This document shows, piece by piece, positions 21,301 to 31,690 of a DNA stretch of 64,000 nt. The notes under the pieces were generated by a model. It made no database searches and had not been told where the DNA came from. It was given only the letters and a program-made list of their open reading frames with translations. The DNA lies in NCBI RefSeq assembly GCF_027943255.1, contig NC_072896.1:32886501-32950500 (forward strand), read 5' to 3'. Every line of letters starts with the position of its first letter. Positions within the stretch are counted from its first letter, which is position 1. Source of the DNA: Anastrepha obliqua. Taxonomy: Eukaryota; Arthropoda; Insecta; Diptera; Tephritidae. The position numbers were made by a program, and so were the translations under genes.

Positions 21301-21339
21301 TCTAATCTAGTTTGATCAAATCTCGTTTAAAAAAACAAA

Positions 21340-22182
21340 GGAAAGGAAAGATACACAATCGAGCAACGAGTTAAAGTTATTCATGCTTATTATGAAAACG
21401 AGCGTTCAAATCAAAATGCATATCGCGCACTTCGATAAGAAAATCATCTTCAGTAATGAGGCACATTTTCACCTCAGTGGATTCGTCAGTAATCAGAATT
21501 GCCGCATTTGAGCGAATGATAATCCAAGAGTGATTGCCGAAAAACCAATGCACCCACAAAGAGTGACTGTTTGGTACGGTTTATGAGCCGGCGGCATCAT
21601 TGGGCCGAATTTTTTCGAAAATGAGGCCGGTCAGGCAGTTACTGTGAATAGTGCTCGCTATCGTGAGATGATAACGAACTTTTTATGGCCCGAATTGGAA
21701 GAAATGGATGTGGAAGATATGTGGTTTCAACAGGACGGTGCCACTTGTCACACAACAAACGAAACAATGGCTATTTTGCGCGAAAAATTTGATGGCCGAA
21801 TAATCTCACGTCGCGGCGATGTCAATTGGCCGCCAAGATCATGTGATTTGACACCGTTGAACTTCTTTCTTTGGGGTTATTTGAAAGAATAGGTGTACGT
21901 CGATTAGCCAGCAACAATTCAAGAGCTAAACGATGAGATAATTCGGCACATTTACGGCATAGAACCTCAATTATGCCTCAGCGTCATCGAAAATTTGGAC
22001 CAATGGATGGAGGTGTGCCGCCGAGGCCATTTGGCGGTGGCCATTTGACCGATATTTTGTTCCATACGTAATTGAGCCAAACCAATATTATTATAATAAA
22101 GACAAATGACAATAATTTCCTAAAAGAATTGTATTGTATTCAAAATCAACACCGGCTCTTCAAACATAACCACCCTTTATAG
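21340..22182 (+). mobile_element. Mariner-like element with substituted catalytic residues
   Basis: The + strand reads KIIFSNEAHFHLSGFVSNQN, then GPNFFENEAGQAVTVNSARY, WFQQDGATCHTTNETMAIL and WPPRSCDLTPLNFFLWGY. Against the copy at 16719-17645 the first catalytic aspartate is Asn (SNEAHF) and the last is Asn (PLNFF), leaving only the middle one. Most of the helix-turn-helix is missing and there are stops near 21508 and 21585. The C-terminal region continues to about 22070 with further stops. The right end reads CAAACATAACCACCCTTTAT; no matching left TIR was found. Confidence 0.8.
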
Positions 22183-23439
22183 GTATGGTATAAATATAAG
22201 GTACTTTAATATGCCGAACATTTGCTGATTATAATGGGGTCCATTCTTCTTACCTCTGTCTAAGGTATAAGGGGGTGAACCTGTTACAGTCTTAACACTC
22301 TGACTTTTGATAAAAAAATATATTTTATTTCCAATGCTATAACTATCTAAATAAATGCCAACACCTCACATGAACTGCCGTGTGACTCTTCGTTTTCGTG
22401 GATCTGTGTTTCCAATAGAATATTTTTGGAATATGAAAGTACGTGACTTCGTGTGCTTATATTTAACTATAGAACAGCATAACGTTTGTTATTTTCCATA
22501 TTACATCCATCGAAGTTTTTTATCTTCGGGAACTTTAATAAAATTTCCTGCTTCAAATATTTGCAAAACATTTTAACCTGTGTAGGCTGATACTGTTACC
22601 CATTTTGCATAGAACCATACCGACACCCAATTCCTTCATGTATTCGTCGAAGTTTTCACTCTTTTCTAATTTGTATTTCTTTCCTTCCCAGACAGCCATT
22701 TTTACTAATGATTTATTTAGCGTTTAGGATCGTCCGCAGGATCGTCCGCAGGATCGCCATGTAAAGTACAAGTGATGTAGTGTACTTATAATGATAGTAT
22801 CAGAGATCGTCATGCAAATGAGCGAAACAGGATCATCGAAATAAAAGAATTACTAATTCACGGAAGAGCTTTAGGGCAAACCTGCCGACTACAGATTCCT
22901 TTAAAAAATAAAAGAAGATTTTTAGAGTTAGGGCAAACGACTGCCTTCCAACTATTAGGAGTGAGCTGTGTGAGCTGCTAGAGCTGACTGAGCTCACTTC
23001 TGATAGAATGGCTTTATTTTTATACTTTCTTTTTGCCTTGTCATCAATATACATAATTACAATCAAACATTTGTTGCGAGTAACAAATCAATAACAAAGT
23101 TGTAAACACTTAAAAATACTAATATATACAAATAAAATTCTGCTTAGGTTGACTTAAATTTTATTCGGGGTTAGCTTACTTCACAGTGAGTTATGGCTTT
23201 GCTTTGGAGTGGGGTATCGTGTGACAAAAGTGCATTTGGTGTGTGCCATGTGTTTACTTATGTTTCGGGTTTCAAAGAAAAGGGCAAAGAGTTTATGTTA
23301 TTGAAATTGAAAAAGAATTATGTTATTAAAGTGGAGTAAATTGAAATGAAAGAATTATGTCATTAAAATTGAAAGTAGAGTGAATTCAAGTGGTTTACTT
23401 ATATTAATTTGAGTTGGAGTATTAGGAATATTTGAAAGT
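22183..23439. other. Unassigned DNA
   Basis: No gene supported. A small tandem repeat, AGGATCGTCCGC three times, lies at about 22727-22756. GAGCTGTGTGAGCTGCTAGA-type and GAAATGAAAGAATTATG-type short repeats lie near 22960 and 23330. No domain found in the short frames. Confidence 0.45.
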
Positions 23440-24026
23440 GAAGTGGAGGTACTCTACACCTGCTAACTGCCCTTTTGATCAAATTTCATTAAACTTTTTT
23501 TGGAAAAGTGTCCAGGGCCCTTTTAAGAAGATATATTTTCTGTATAAAATACATGATTTTAACCCACTAACTTCCCTTTTCATAAAATTTAATGAAACTG
23601 CTTTTAGAAAAGGATCAAAAAAGTCCTTTAAGCAGAAGCTATTTTTCATTTAAAAATTTGTTTAACACCATTTTACCCCTCTAACTGGCCTATTCATCAA
23701 CTTTCGTGAAATTCCTTTTGGAAAAGGATCTTAGAACCCGTTTTTGTAGAAAGTATTTGCTGTTTGAAAAATGTTTATAATACAATTTTAACCCTCTAAC
23801 TGCCATATTGACCGATTTTCATGAAACTGCTTCATGAATTGATGTAAGAACTCGTTTCAGTAGAAGCTATTTAAAAAGGTTTATGGCACCATTTTAGCCC
23901 TTTACCGCCTTTTTGATAAAATTGCATGCAATTTTTGTTGAAAAATGTTGCGTATTTTTTGAAAAAGGGCAAAAGATCTCTCTTAAGAACAACATTATTT
24001 CTGTTCAAAATGTTAATCTATGACTA
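23440..24026 (+). repeat. Satellite array, copy B (left of the intact mariner)
   Basis: Units contain TTTAACCCTCTAACTGCC with CTTTTGATCAAATTTCAT or variants and then CTTTTGGAAAAGG, at about 23455, 23565, 23670, 23795 and 23900. Unit length is near 110-125 bp with considerable divergence. The mariner at 24027 lies within it. Confidence 0.75.
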
Positions 24027-25294
24027 TGAATAAGTTCGTGCGGTTTTTTTTCGAAATTTGAAACTTTATTGACGTAAAATGGTTACAAATTTAATATTCA
24101 AAGTATTGTCCATCGCTTACTACTACTTTTTCCCATCTTTCTGGCAATTCACGGATTCCCTTTGTGAAAAATTCGGTCGGTTTTGCCGCAATCCACGAAT
24201 CGATCCATTTTTTGACTTCATCGTAATTACGGAAGTGCTGGTCAGCCAGGCCATGTTGCATCGATCGGAAGAGATAGTAATCGGATGGCGCAAGGTCTGG
24301 ACTATACGGCGGGTGGGGTAGGACATCCCATTTGAGCGTTTCTAAGTATGTTTTGACCACTTGTGCAACATGTGGCCGAGCATTGTCATGTTGCAAAATA
24401 ACTTTGTCGTGTCTATCGGCGTATTGCGGCCGTTTTTCTCGCAGTGCTCGGCTCAAACGCATCAATTGTCGTCGGTAGACATCCCCCGTAATCGTTTCAT
24501 TCGGTTTCAGTAGCTCATAATACACAACACCCAGCTGGTCCCACCAGATACACAGCATAACCTTCAGGCCATGAATATTCTGCGCCGACGTCGATGTTGA
24601 AGCATGGCCAGGGTATCCATACGTTGCCCGACGTTTTGGATTGTCGTAATGGACCCACTTTTCATCGCCAGTCACAATTCGATGCAAAAAACCCTTTCTT
24701 TTGTGCCGTTGAAGCAGTTGTTCGCATGCCATAAAACGGCGTTCAACGTCTCTTGGCTTCAATTCATACGGCACCCAATGGCCTACCATTCGGATAATTC
24801 CCATGGCTTTTAAACGTTTGGAAATGGTTGATTGATCAACTCCCAAAGTTTTTGCAACCTCTTCTTGCGTTTGAGCCGGATCTTGATCGAGCAATTCCTC
24901 CAATTCGGTATCCATGAACTTTGGCGGCGCACCCTCGCGTTCTTCGTCTTCCAAGCCAAAATCACCACTTTTAAAGCGTGCAAACCACTTCTGGCACGTT
25001 CGCTCAGCTAGAGCATGCTCACCATAAACTTCCACCAAGATACGATGACTTTCGGCTGCTTTTTTCTTCATATTAAAATAATGAAGAAGAATTCCCCGCA
25101 AAAACACATTATTTGGCACGAAATTCGACATTTTCAAGTGTGGTAAAAATATTGTTGTTTACGCTTCAAATAAAAAACTTATACTGACGTTTGTGCCTTA
25201 CGACAGTAGCTCTCCAATGAATGTTTGGAAATGTGGATCGATGGAATAATAATCAAGTTACGCCATCTGTTGTAAAACCGCACGAACTTATTCA
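24027..25294 (-). mobile_element. Mariner with intact transposase and perfect TIRs
   Basis: TGAATAAGTTCGTGCGGTTT begins at 24027 and its perfect inverted copy ends at 25294, with TA on each side. The length of about 1268 bp is that of a complete mariner. The TIR identity extends at least 21 bp. The element contains one unbroken minus-strand transposase frame (24091-25137) and lies inside the satellite family seen on either side. Of all the transposons in the window this is the only one with both ends and a complete coding frame. Confidence 0.92.
24091..25137 (-). CDS. Mariner transposase (DD34D), intact
   Basis: A 348-residue frame, the usual size for mariner transposases (about 345). It would cut and paste the element by binding the TIRs and hydrolysing DNA through three aspartates. 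Residues about 25-60 form the first helix-turn-helix (AAESHRILVEVYGEHA, CQKWFARFKSGDF). A second helical region at 89-112 (QTQEEVAKTLGVDQSTISKR) precedes the WVPYEL linker at 121-126. Catalytic residues are D158 (VTGDEKW), D251 (HDNARPH) and D286 (APSDYYLF), with exactly 34 residues between the last two. The terminus LPERWEKVVVSDGQYFEY is complete. MSNFVPN, two codons after the first ATG, is a plausible alternative start. The motifs point to the mauritiana subfamily; that placement is from memory. Confidence 0.93.
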   Translation of the reverse strand: MKMSNFVPNNVFLRGILLHYFNMKKKAAESHRILVEVYGEHALAERTCQKWFARFKSGDFGLEDEEREGAPPKFMDTELEELLDQDPAQTQEEVAKTLGVDQSTISKRLKAMGIIRMVGHWVPYELKPRDVERRFMACEQLLQRHKRKGFLHRIVTGDEKWVHYDNPKRRATYGYPGHASTSTSAQNIHGLKVMLCIWWDQLGVVYYELLKPNETITGDVYRRQLMRLSRALREKRPQYADRHDKVILQHDNARPHVAQVVKTYLETLKWDVLPHPPYSPDLAPSDYYLFRSMQHGLADQHFRNYDEVKKWIDSWIAAKPTEFFTKGIRELPERWEKVVVSDGQYFEY

Positions 25295-25429
25295 TAGTCC
25301 ATTTGTCATTAGGTAATAAGATCTCTTTTGCTGAATATCTGTATTCTAAGATAGATTGCAATTAAAGTATTTCCATTTAAAAAAAAACAAAAAAAAAATT
25401 TTTATTATATATAATATTATATTAGGGTT
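25295..25429. other. Spacer after the intact mariner
   Basis: A-rich sequence between the mariner right end and the resumption of satellite units; nothing recognisable. Confidence 0.4.
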
Positions 25430-26275
25430 AATAACTAACTACCTTTTTAATCAACTTTCATGAAATTTCAGTCAAAGGAAAAGGGTCAAAGGATATTAAC
25501 CCTCTAACTGCCCTTTTAATCAACTTTCATGAAATTTCAGTCAAAGGAAAAGGGTCAATGGACCCACTTAAGCAGCAAAAAGTTTATGCTTAAAGCGATA
25601 ACATAAAATTAGAAAGTTGAAATTTTAGCCCTTTTGAAGTATCTAAAAGAAGATTATATATAGAAGCTATTTCCTGTTTAACAATTTGTATAACACCATT
25701 TTAACCCTCTTTCTGCCCTTTTAGTAAAATTTCATCATTTCAAAAATGTTGCGCATTTTCTGAAAAAGCGCCAAAGGTTTTTAAGCGGAAACTTATTTCT
25801 GTTTAAAATTTTTGTGCAGGATTTTAACCCTCTAACTACACTTTTGATAAAACTTCATAAAATTTCTGTTGGTCAATATGACCTACTTAAGTAGAAAAAA
25901 ATTTTATGCTTAAGAAGTTTACATACAATTTTAACCTTCTAGCTGCCCGTTTGATCAACTTTCATGAAACTGCTTTTGGAAAACATCTAAAGCAGCCGTA
26001 TCAGTATAAACTATTTTCAGTGTAAAAATGTATACAGCACCATTTTAACCTTCTAACTGCCCTTTTGATGAAATTTATTGAAATTTTTGTTGAAAAAATT
26101 TTGAGTGTTTTTTGAAAAAAAATAAAAAGTTCCCTCTGAGATTGCAGCTTGTTTTTGTTTAGAAGTTTTGTACAGGATTTTAACCCTCTAATAGCCCTTT
26201 GATGAACTTTTCTGAAACTTCTTTTCAAAAAGCATCGATAGTTCCTTTTTAAGTAGCAACCAGGAGGTTAAAATG
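25430..26275 (+). repeat. Satellite array, copy C (right of the intact mariner)
   Basis: Repeated TTTTAACCCTCTAACTGCCC, CTTTTGATCAACTTTCATG and AAACTTCTTTT-like blocks at about 25500, 25700, 25830, 25935, 26045 and 26180. A near-identical segment TCAACTTTCATGAAATTTCA with GTCAAAGGAAAAGGGTCAA is duplicated with a 68-bp offset at 25451 and 25519, suggesting a recent slip or unequal exchange. Confidence 0.75.
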
Positions 26276-26380
26276 TTTTACAAAAAAATGTTCCACTATA
26301 TTTTACTATAAATATCAGAAAACTGAAACTATATTCAAAATCAGTTCTTGCATACATTTTGTTTTTTTTTTTTTTTTTGA

Positions 26381-26450
26381 AAGCAGAAATACACTCGATG
26401 GTTTGTCATTAAACGCCGAAGAGCCACCGCTATAAAAAACAAATGTTTCA
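26381..26450 (-). mobile_element. SINE fragment, copy 2
   Basis: GCAGAAATACACTCGATGG followed by TTTGTCATTAAACGCCGAAG and GAGCCACCGCTA matches the middle of the tRNA-derived SINE (GGCAGAAATACACTCG in the copy at 52640-52912). Only the internal part is recognisable; head and tail are lost. Confidence 0.55.
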
Positions 26451-27476
26451 CACCCCAATGGGTGGCTCTCTACTCACTCGCGGAGCCATAGGAAATTATA
26501 AATATCTATGGGTGCGAGTCTGCAACAACTCGGCAATGGCGGCGACTATAAATAAAATTAAATTGTAAACTTACTCCCTGACTGCATTTATATGTTCGCA
26601 ACTGTAATTGCTAGATCCCACCTATTTGCCTTTTTGTTATTTACATTAGAAATTTTTCTGGAACTATAAGAAATTTTGTTGACTTCTTTAAATTCCTTTC
26701 AAAATGTATGTGTGCACATATTTATACAATTTGTGTAGCTAATCAAATCCAGAAAACATAATTTTATATGAAAAGTTAATGTATTTCACTTAGAAAGATA
26801 TTTCTTTTAGAAATGCATAAATACATTTTCTCTGAAGGTAACCCAATTAGCCGTCATGCAAAAGGAATAATTTTGAAAAAGCATTAATTAGCTTGCAATT
26901 AATCTACGCAAAAGATGAACTCCATTGATGGTGTTTACATGCATACATACAGTCACACATACATACAGGCATAATTTAAGTGCACATTTATGCGTATGTA
27001 CATTAGGGTGGGTCAGTTGGTTCTTAAAATATATAAAAACAATTTTTTTTTTGCGACGGAAGTATTCTGCTGGGAATTCTGAGCCAAAAAAGAGGATTTC
27101 GAGCCTTCTTATTTTTAATTTTAGTTATTAATACCAAATCAGATTTGATTTTTTTCAATTTGTTGAATGTTTTTTTTTAGAAAAAAATGTGCGAGTGAAG
27201 TTTTTGGGTGCAATAAATTCAATTTTTGATGTTCATTCCTTATTTCTTTAGAATTAGAGGAGAAATTGTTTTAGTGGCCAAACCACCCAACGCAGCAGAC
27301 GACGGTCACTGTAAGTGCAAAGTACCCCACCCACTGAAAAAAAAACAAAACCTCAGCTAAGCAGCTTAAAAGTGCAAAATTTACTCATTTCTACTCACTC
27401 ATAAGCTTTAAAGGAAATTTGAAATTATTAAAAAAATTAAATAAAAAATAAATATAAAAACTATATACAAAATATA
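26451..27476. other. Unassigned DNA
   Basis: No gene supported. ACATACATACAGTC-like microsatellite near 26940 and an ACATTAGGGTGGGTCAGTTG segment near 27000 that resembles the end of a MITE but has no matching partner that I could find. Confidence 0.4.
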
Positions 27477-28647
27477 AGGTTGTCAAAAAAGTCTTGCGGT
27501 ATTTTTATTGAATTTTCAATTGTTCATAAAATTGGTTATAATAATGTGATTTAAGTCAAATATGCGCCGTTTTGTTCGATGACGAGTTCCCAACGAGATG
27601 CCAACTTCATAATGCCCCTCTTATAGAAGCTCGCTTCCCTATTGTCAAAAAACTCGGAGAGCCAATTTTCACAAGACTCTCTTGAGGACAACTTCCGACT
27701 ACCAAGCTCGTTCGCCATGGACAGAAATAGATGGTAATCACTTGGTGCGAGATCCGGACTATACGGTGGATGCAAAAGAACCTCCCATCCGAGCTCCCGG
27801 AGCTTCTGGCGCGTCACCAAAGATGTGTGTGGCCTGGCGTTGTCCTGATGGAAGACAATTCGGCCTCTGTTGATCAAAGATGGCCTCTTCTGCATGAGTG
27901 CTGCATTCAAGCGGTCCAGTTGTTGGCAGTACAGGTCCGAATTGAGCGTTTGGCCATAGGGGAGCAGCTCATAGTGGATGATTCCCTGCCAATCCGACCA
28001 AACACACAGAAGAACCTTCCTGTCCGTCAATCCAGGCTTGGCCACCGTCTGAGCAGCTTCACCGCTTTTCGACCACGACCGTTTGCGCTTCACGTTGTCG
28101 TAAGTGACCCACTTTTCATCGCCAGTCACCATCCGCTTCAAAAACGGGTCGATTTTGTTGCGATTCAGAAGCGATTTGCATGCATCCATACGGGCAAAAA
28201 TGCTGCTACTATGCCGGTCTCTTCCGATCAATTCCGATCAACGATTTTATCGCAATTTTCGACGACAGGCCTTCCGGACCGTGGCGCATCTTCGATCACC
28301 TCTGCACCAGAACGAAAACGTTGAAACCATCGTTGTGCGGTGGAAATGGAAACTGTATCGGGTCCATAAACTGCACAAATTTTATTGGCAGCATGAGATG
28401 CATTTTTGCCTTTATCGTAGTAGTACTGTAAAATATGTTGTATTTTCTCTTCATTTTGCTCCATGTTTGCGACGCTATAACTCACGAACGACTAAAAGCA
28501 AACAACAATTAATCAAACACGTCTTAGCACGTGAAAAGAGCATTTCAAAAAGCTCTAGCGTGAACCGATGCGACGAATACAACTAGAACTACGCGCTTGC
28601 AAAGACAAGCTTGCGAAAATACCGCAAGACTTTTTTGCCAACCTTAT
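27477..28647 (-). mobile_element. Mariner (DD34D) with frame-disrupting internal deletion
   Basis: TIRs of about 30 bp: AGGTTGTCAAAAAAGTCTTG plus CGGTATTTT at 27478, and inverted at 28618-28645 with one mismatch (GTTGGC). TA flanks. The transposase is encoded on the minus strand in two overlapping frames, an N-terminal one (28228-28485) and a C-terminal one (27551-28231). A deletion of several tens of residues with a frame change separates the helix-turn-helix from the catalytic domain. All three aspartates are still there, so a simple deletion is the main lesion. The element differs in TIR and sequence from the one at 24027-25294. Confidence 0.85.
27551..28485 (-). pseudogene. Mariner transposase in two frames
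   Basis: The N-terminal frame reads MEQNEEKIQHILQYYYDKGK, then STAQRWFQRFRSGAEVIEDA and RSGRPVVENCDKIV. The C-terminal frame reads RMDACKSLLNRNKIDPFLKR, VTGDEKWVTYDNVKRK (first Asp), FHQDNARPHTSLVTRQKL (second Asp) and HPPYSPDLAPSDYHLF (third Asp, 34 residues later). The end is ASRWELVIEQNGAYLT. The linker with the WVPHxL-like motif that should join the two is deleted. Catalytic domain frame is open for 226 codons. Confidence 0.85.
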
Positions 28648-29128
28648 ATATAAAAAATAAGTACAAAATATATAAAAAATATAAAAAATTTGAAAATGTA
28701 TACGAAAATAGAAAAACTCTGACAGAAAAATATTCCAAAAAGAATTTTGTTTGCTATAATTCACTATATTTTTCACTATAATACTACACTGTGTAAAAAA
28801 AAATATTTGAATATATCTTTTCTCAGGCTTTGACAAGTAGAAAAAAACTGCTTACTCCAAATTTTGGATGGGCCATCTAAATCTGGACCCAAAATCGAAA
28901 AGCTAGCTTTTCATAGGTTGAAAACCTATAAGCTTTGTATTTCATTCAAAAGAAGATATTTAGCTGCTTGCAATAGTACATAAAGTTTTAATACTTAAGA
29001 CAAAGTATGCCGACGCAATAAGGCGACACGTAAGAAAAATTTGAAATTTTTTTAATTTTTTCGATTTGAATGGCCTTTTAAAATAAAATTTCGTTTATCA
29101 GTGCATAAATAAGAATAAACTACTTTTA
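28648..29128. other. Unassigned AT-rich DNA
   Basis: ATATAAAAAATATAAAAAAT-type sequence directly after the mariner, then AT-rich DNA with no gene or repeat that I can support. Confidence 0.4.
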
Positions 29129-30332
29129 GCACATCGGTCAATAAGTCCCGGGCCTGACCTCTAGATGGGGCCACTAATACCATATCGATTTTGTTATTTA
29201 ATAGTGCTAAGCTCTAAAGGTATACTGTCAAGACATTCGGTTTATTATTTGCCAAGTTACAGTGCTTTAAGTGATGCTACTTCTGCTACTTTTAAAAACA
29301 TTGAATTAAAAAAAATACCGTTGAAGCAAAGCAATGGCTCGATAAACGTTATCCGGACTCTGCTCCATCGGAAAGAACCATCAAACGATGGTATGCTGAC
29401 TTTAAACGAGGCCGTACAGACACCGATGATGCTGAACGTCCTGGTCGTCCAAGTGGGACATTTACTCCAGAAAATATTGAAAACGCCCTCAAAATAATCA
29501 TGGGCAATCGCAAAGTAAAGTTGCAAGAGATAACTGCCATCCTCAAGATATCAATAGGCAGTACGTTCGTTGTTTTGCAAGAACATTTGGGTATGAAAAC
29601 GCTGTTGTCGAAATGTGTGCCACGTTTGCTCACGCCAGAACAAAAATTGTGGATTCAAATAAGTCTGAATTTTTTCGTCGATATGTGACAATGGATGAAA
29701 CATGGATCCACCACTACACACCGAAGTCATCTGAGTGCGCTGGACCCGGTAAAAGCTGTCCAAAGCGACCAAAGACGCAACAGTCAGCTGGAAAGGTTAT
29801 AGCGTCGGTATTTTGGGATACTATGCGAATTTTCATTAACTATTTGGAAAAAAGCGAAACAATTAGTTCTGATTATTACTGTGCACTCGTTTCAGTCGAA
29901 CATTGGAGCAATTGAAGAAGAAAATCGCAGAAACATGGCCCCATATGAAGAAGAAAAAATCTTATTTCCCAAAGACAATGCACCGTGTCACAAATCGATA
30001 AAAACGATGGTCAAATTGAACGAACTACGTTGCGAAGTGCTTCCGCACTCACTGTATAGTTCCGATCTAGCCCTTAGCGACTATTGGCTGTTTTTAGACC
30101 TCAAAAAAATACTCCAGGGAATGAAATTTCGATCAAATGAAAAATTTATCGCTAAAACTGAAGCGTATTTTGAGGCCAAAGATAAATGTTTTACAAAACA
30201 GACATAGCAAAGCTACAAACTCGTTGGAATGATTTTATCATCGCCAAAGGGGACTACATTGATGAATAAAGAAGAATTTTTGAAAAAAATGTTATTTTCT
30301 TATTCAGGCCCGGGACTTATTGACCGATGTGT
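29129..30332 (+). mobile_element. Irritans-like mariner, perfect TIRs but broken frame
   Basis: A perfect 27-bp inverted repeat (ACATCGGTCAATAAGTCCCG with GGCCTGA) sits at 29131-29157 and 30304-30330. The + strand holds a transposase broken into several frames: KRTIKRWYADFKRGR-like near 29380 (SERTIKRWYADFKRGRTDTD), ENIENALKIIMGNRKVKLQE, CVPRLLTPEQK, YVTMDETWIHHYTPKS (first Asp), FPKDNAPCHKSIKTMVKL (second Asp), then LALSDYWLF (third Asp, 34 residues after the second). The TIR resembles that of irritans-subfamily mariners. Length of about 1.2 kb is close to complete. Confidence 0.88.
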
Positions 30333-31000
30333 TAATTCTGTTTTCAACGAGCTATAAATTGTGAAAATCCACTGAGGCTCATTAAATCCACTGAGGCTCA
30401 TAAAGTTCTATGAGCCTATAAACTATACGAGGCTATATGTCTCTTCTTAGTACACCAAAAATCAATTTAAAAGCCAGAAAAAAGTCAAAACGAAAAATGC
30501 GTTTAAGATTTAATTTCATTGAAGACAAAACAGTCCATTTTAGTGAGGAGTTAGAGGGTTAAAATTTTCCAAAAAATTGTTTAACCTTATTTGTTCCATA
30601 GAACTGCTGAGTATATCAAGTATCTTAATGTAAAGATCACTGAGCTTGCAAAAGACTGAAATGTGCAAAAGACCGAAAGCTTCGACCCTTTTCAACTAAA
30701 ATTCAAACGTAAACTCTCAAATCGCCTTGTACATATTTTTTGTGTTATACAGTGTAATTAAACGATTGTAAATACTGTTAGAAAGATCATTACAATGTCT
30801 GTTTGATTTACTAAATTTGAATGAGCTGCCATTTCAATACCTTATATTTTAGTTAAAAAAAATTATTTTTTATCACAAATCTTAACCCTAAAGAAGCTAA
30901 AGTAATGATCAATCGAAAGAGGAGATTAAATAATCTCGAACTGTAAACATTTTATAATCAATTTGCTTTAAAGCGAATATTTTCGTATTCCAATTCGTTG
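30333..31000. other. Unassigned AT-rich DNA
   Basis: Contains one isolated AGTTAGAGGGTTAAAATTTT near 30548, the satellite core on the minus strand. A repeated CCACTGAGGCTCAT occurs twice near 30370-30400. No gene. Confidence 0.45.
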
Positions 31001-31690
31001 GTGGCTCGAATAAATATTAAATAAAAAAAATTTTCAAGTAAATTAAATAAAAAAGGGGTTTCTCATTTTCTTACCATAGAACAAAATTTAGGAGGTTGCA
31101 TTAAGAAAAATATTTTAAATAAATTGAATAAAAAATAAGTGCTTCAAATTTTGGCCATAAAACAAATTTAAGAGGTGGCGTAAAGAAAAAAAAAATATTT
31201 TAAATAAATTAAATAAAAAAGGTATACAATTTTCTGGCCAACTGAAAAGGGGAAAGGAAAGCCCAAGAAAAAAATTTTGTAGAGAAATTAAATAAAAAAT
31301 CAGTGTCTTGTTTTTTGGCTATAGAACAAATTTGGGACGTAGCATCAAGAAAGAAAAGTTAAATAAATTAAATAAAAAATAAGTGCCTCACTTTCTGACC
31401 ATGAAACAAATTGGGGAGGAGAAAGAAAAGTCATAGAAAAAAATACTTTAAATAAATTAAATAAAAATCAGTGTCTCGTTTCTTGGCTATAGAACAAATT
31501 TAGGTTGCATCAAGAAAAAAAAATATTTTGAATAAATTAAAAAAAATCAAAGTCTCTTATTTTGGCTGTAGAACAAATTTAGGAGGTAGCATAAAAAAAA
31601 CAAATATTTTAAATAAATTAAATAAAACAATAGTTGGCTTTTTTTCTGGCTATAGAAAAATCCAGGGGTAGCGTTAAGAATTTTTTTTCT
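31000..31690 (+). repeat. Minisatellite, about eight units of 75-95 bp
   Basis: Each unit has AAATAAATTAAATAAAAAAT, then GTGTCTCGTTTTTTGGCTAT or a variant, AGAACAAATTTAGGAGGT and GCATAAAGAAAAAA. Units start near 31020, 31108, 31198, 31285, 31360, 31450, 31530 and 31610. Divergence between units is moderate. No open frame. Confidence 0.75.

Noticed and set aside
27000..27330. Possible MITE between AGGGTGGGTCAG and a CCCACCCACTG segment
   Set aside because: The two ends do not pair well and no interior symmetry or duplication was found.
27682..28586. Long + strand frames including one of 197 codons
   Set aside because: Antisense to the mariner transposase; no independent domain.
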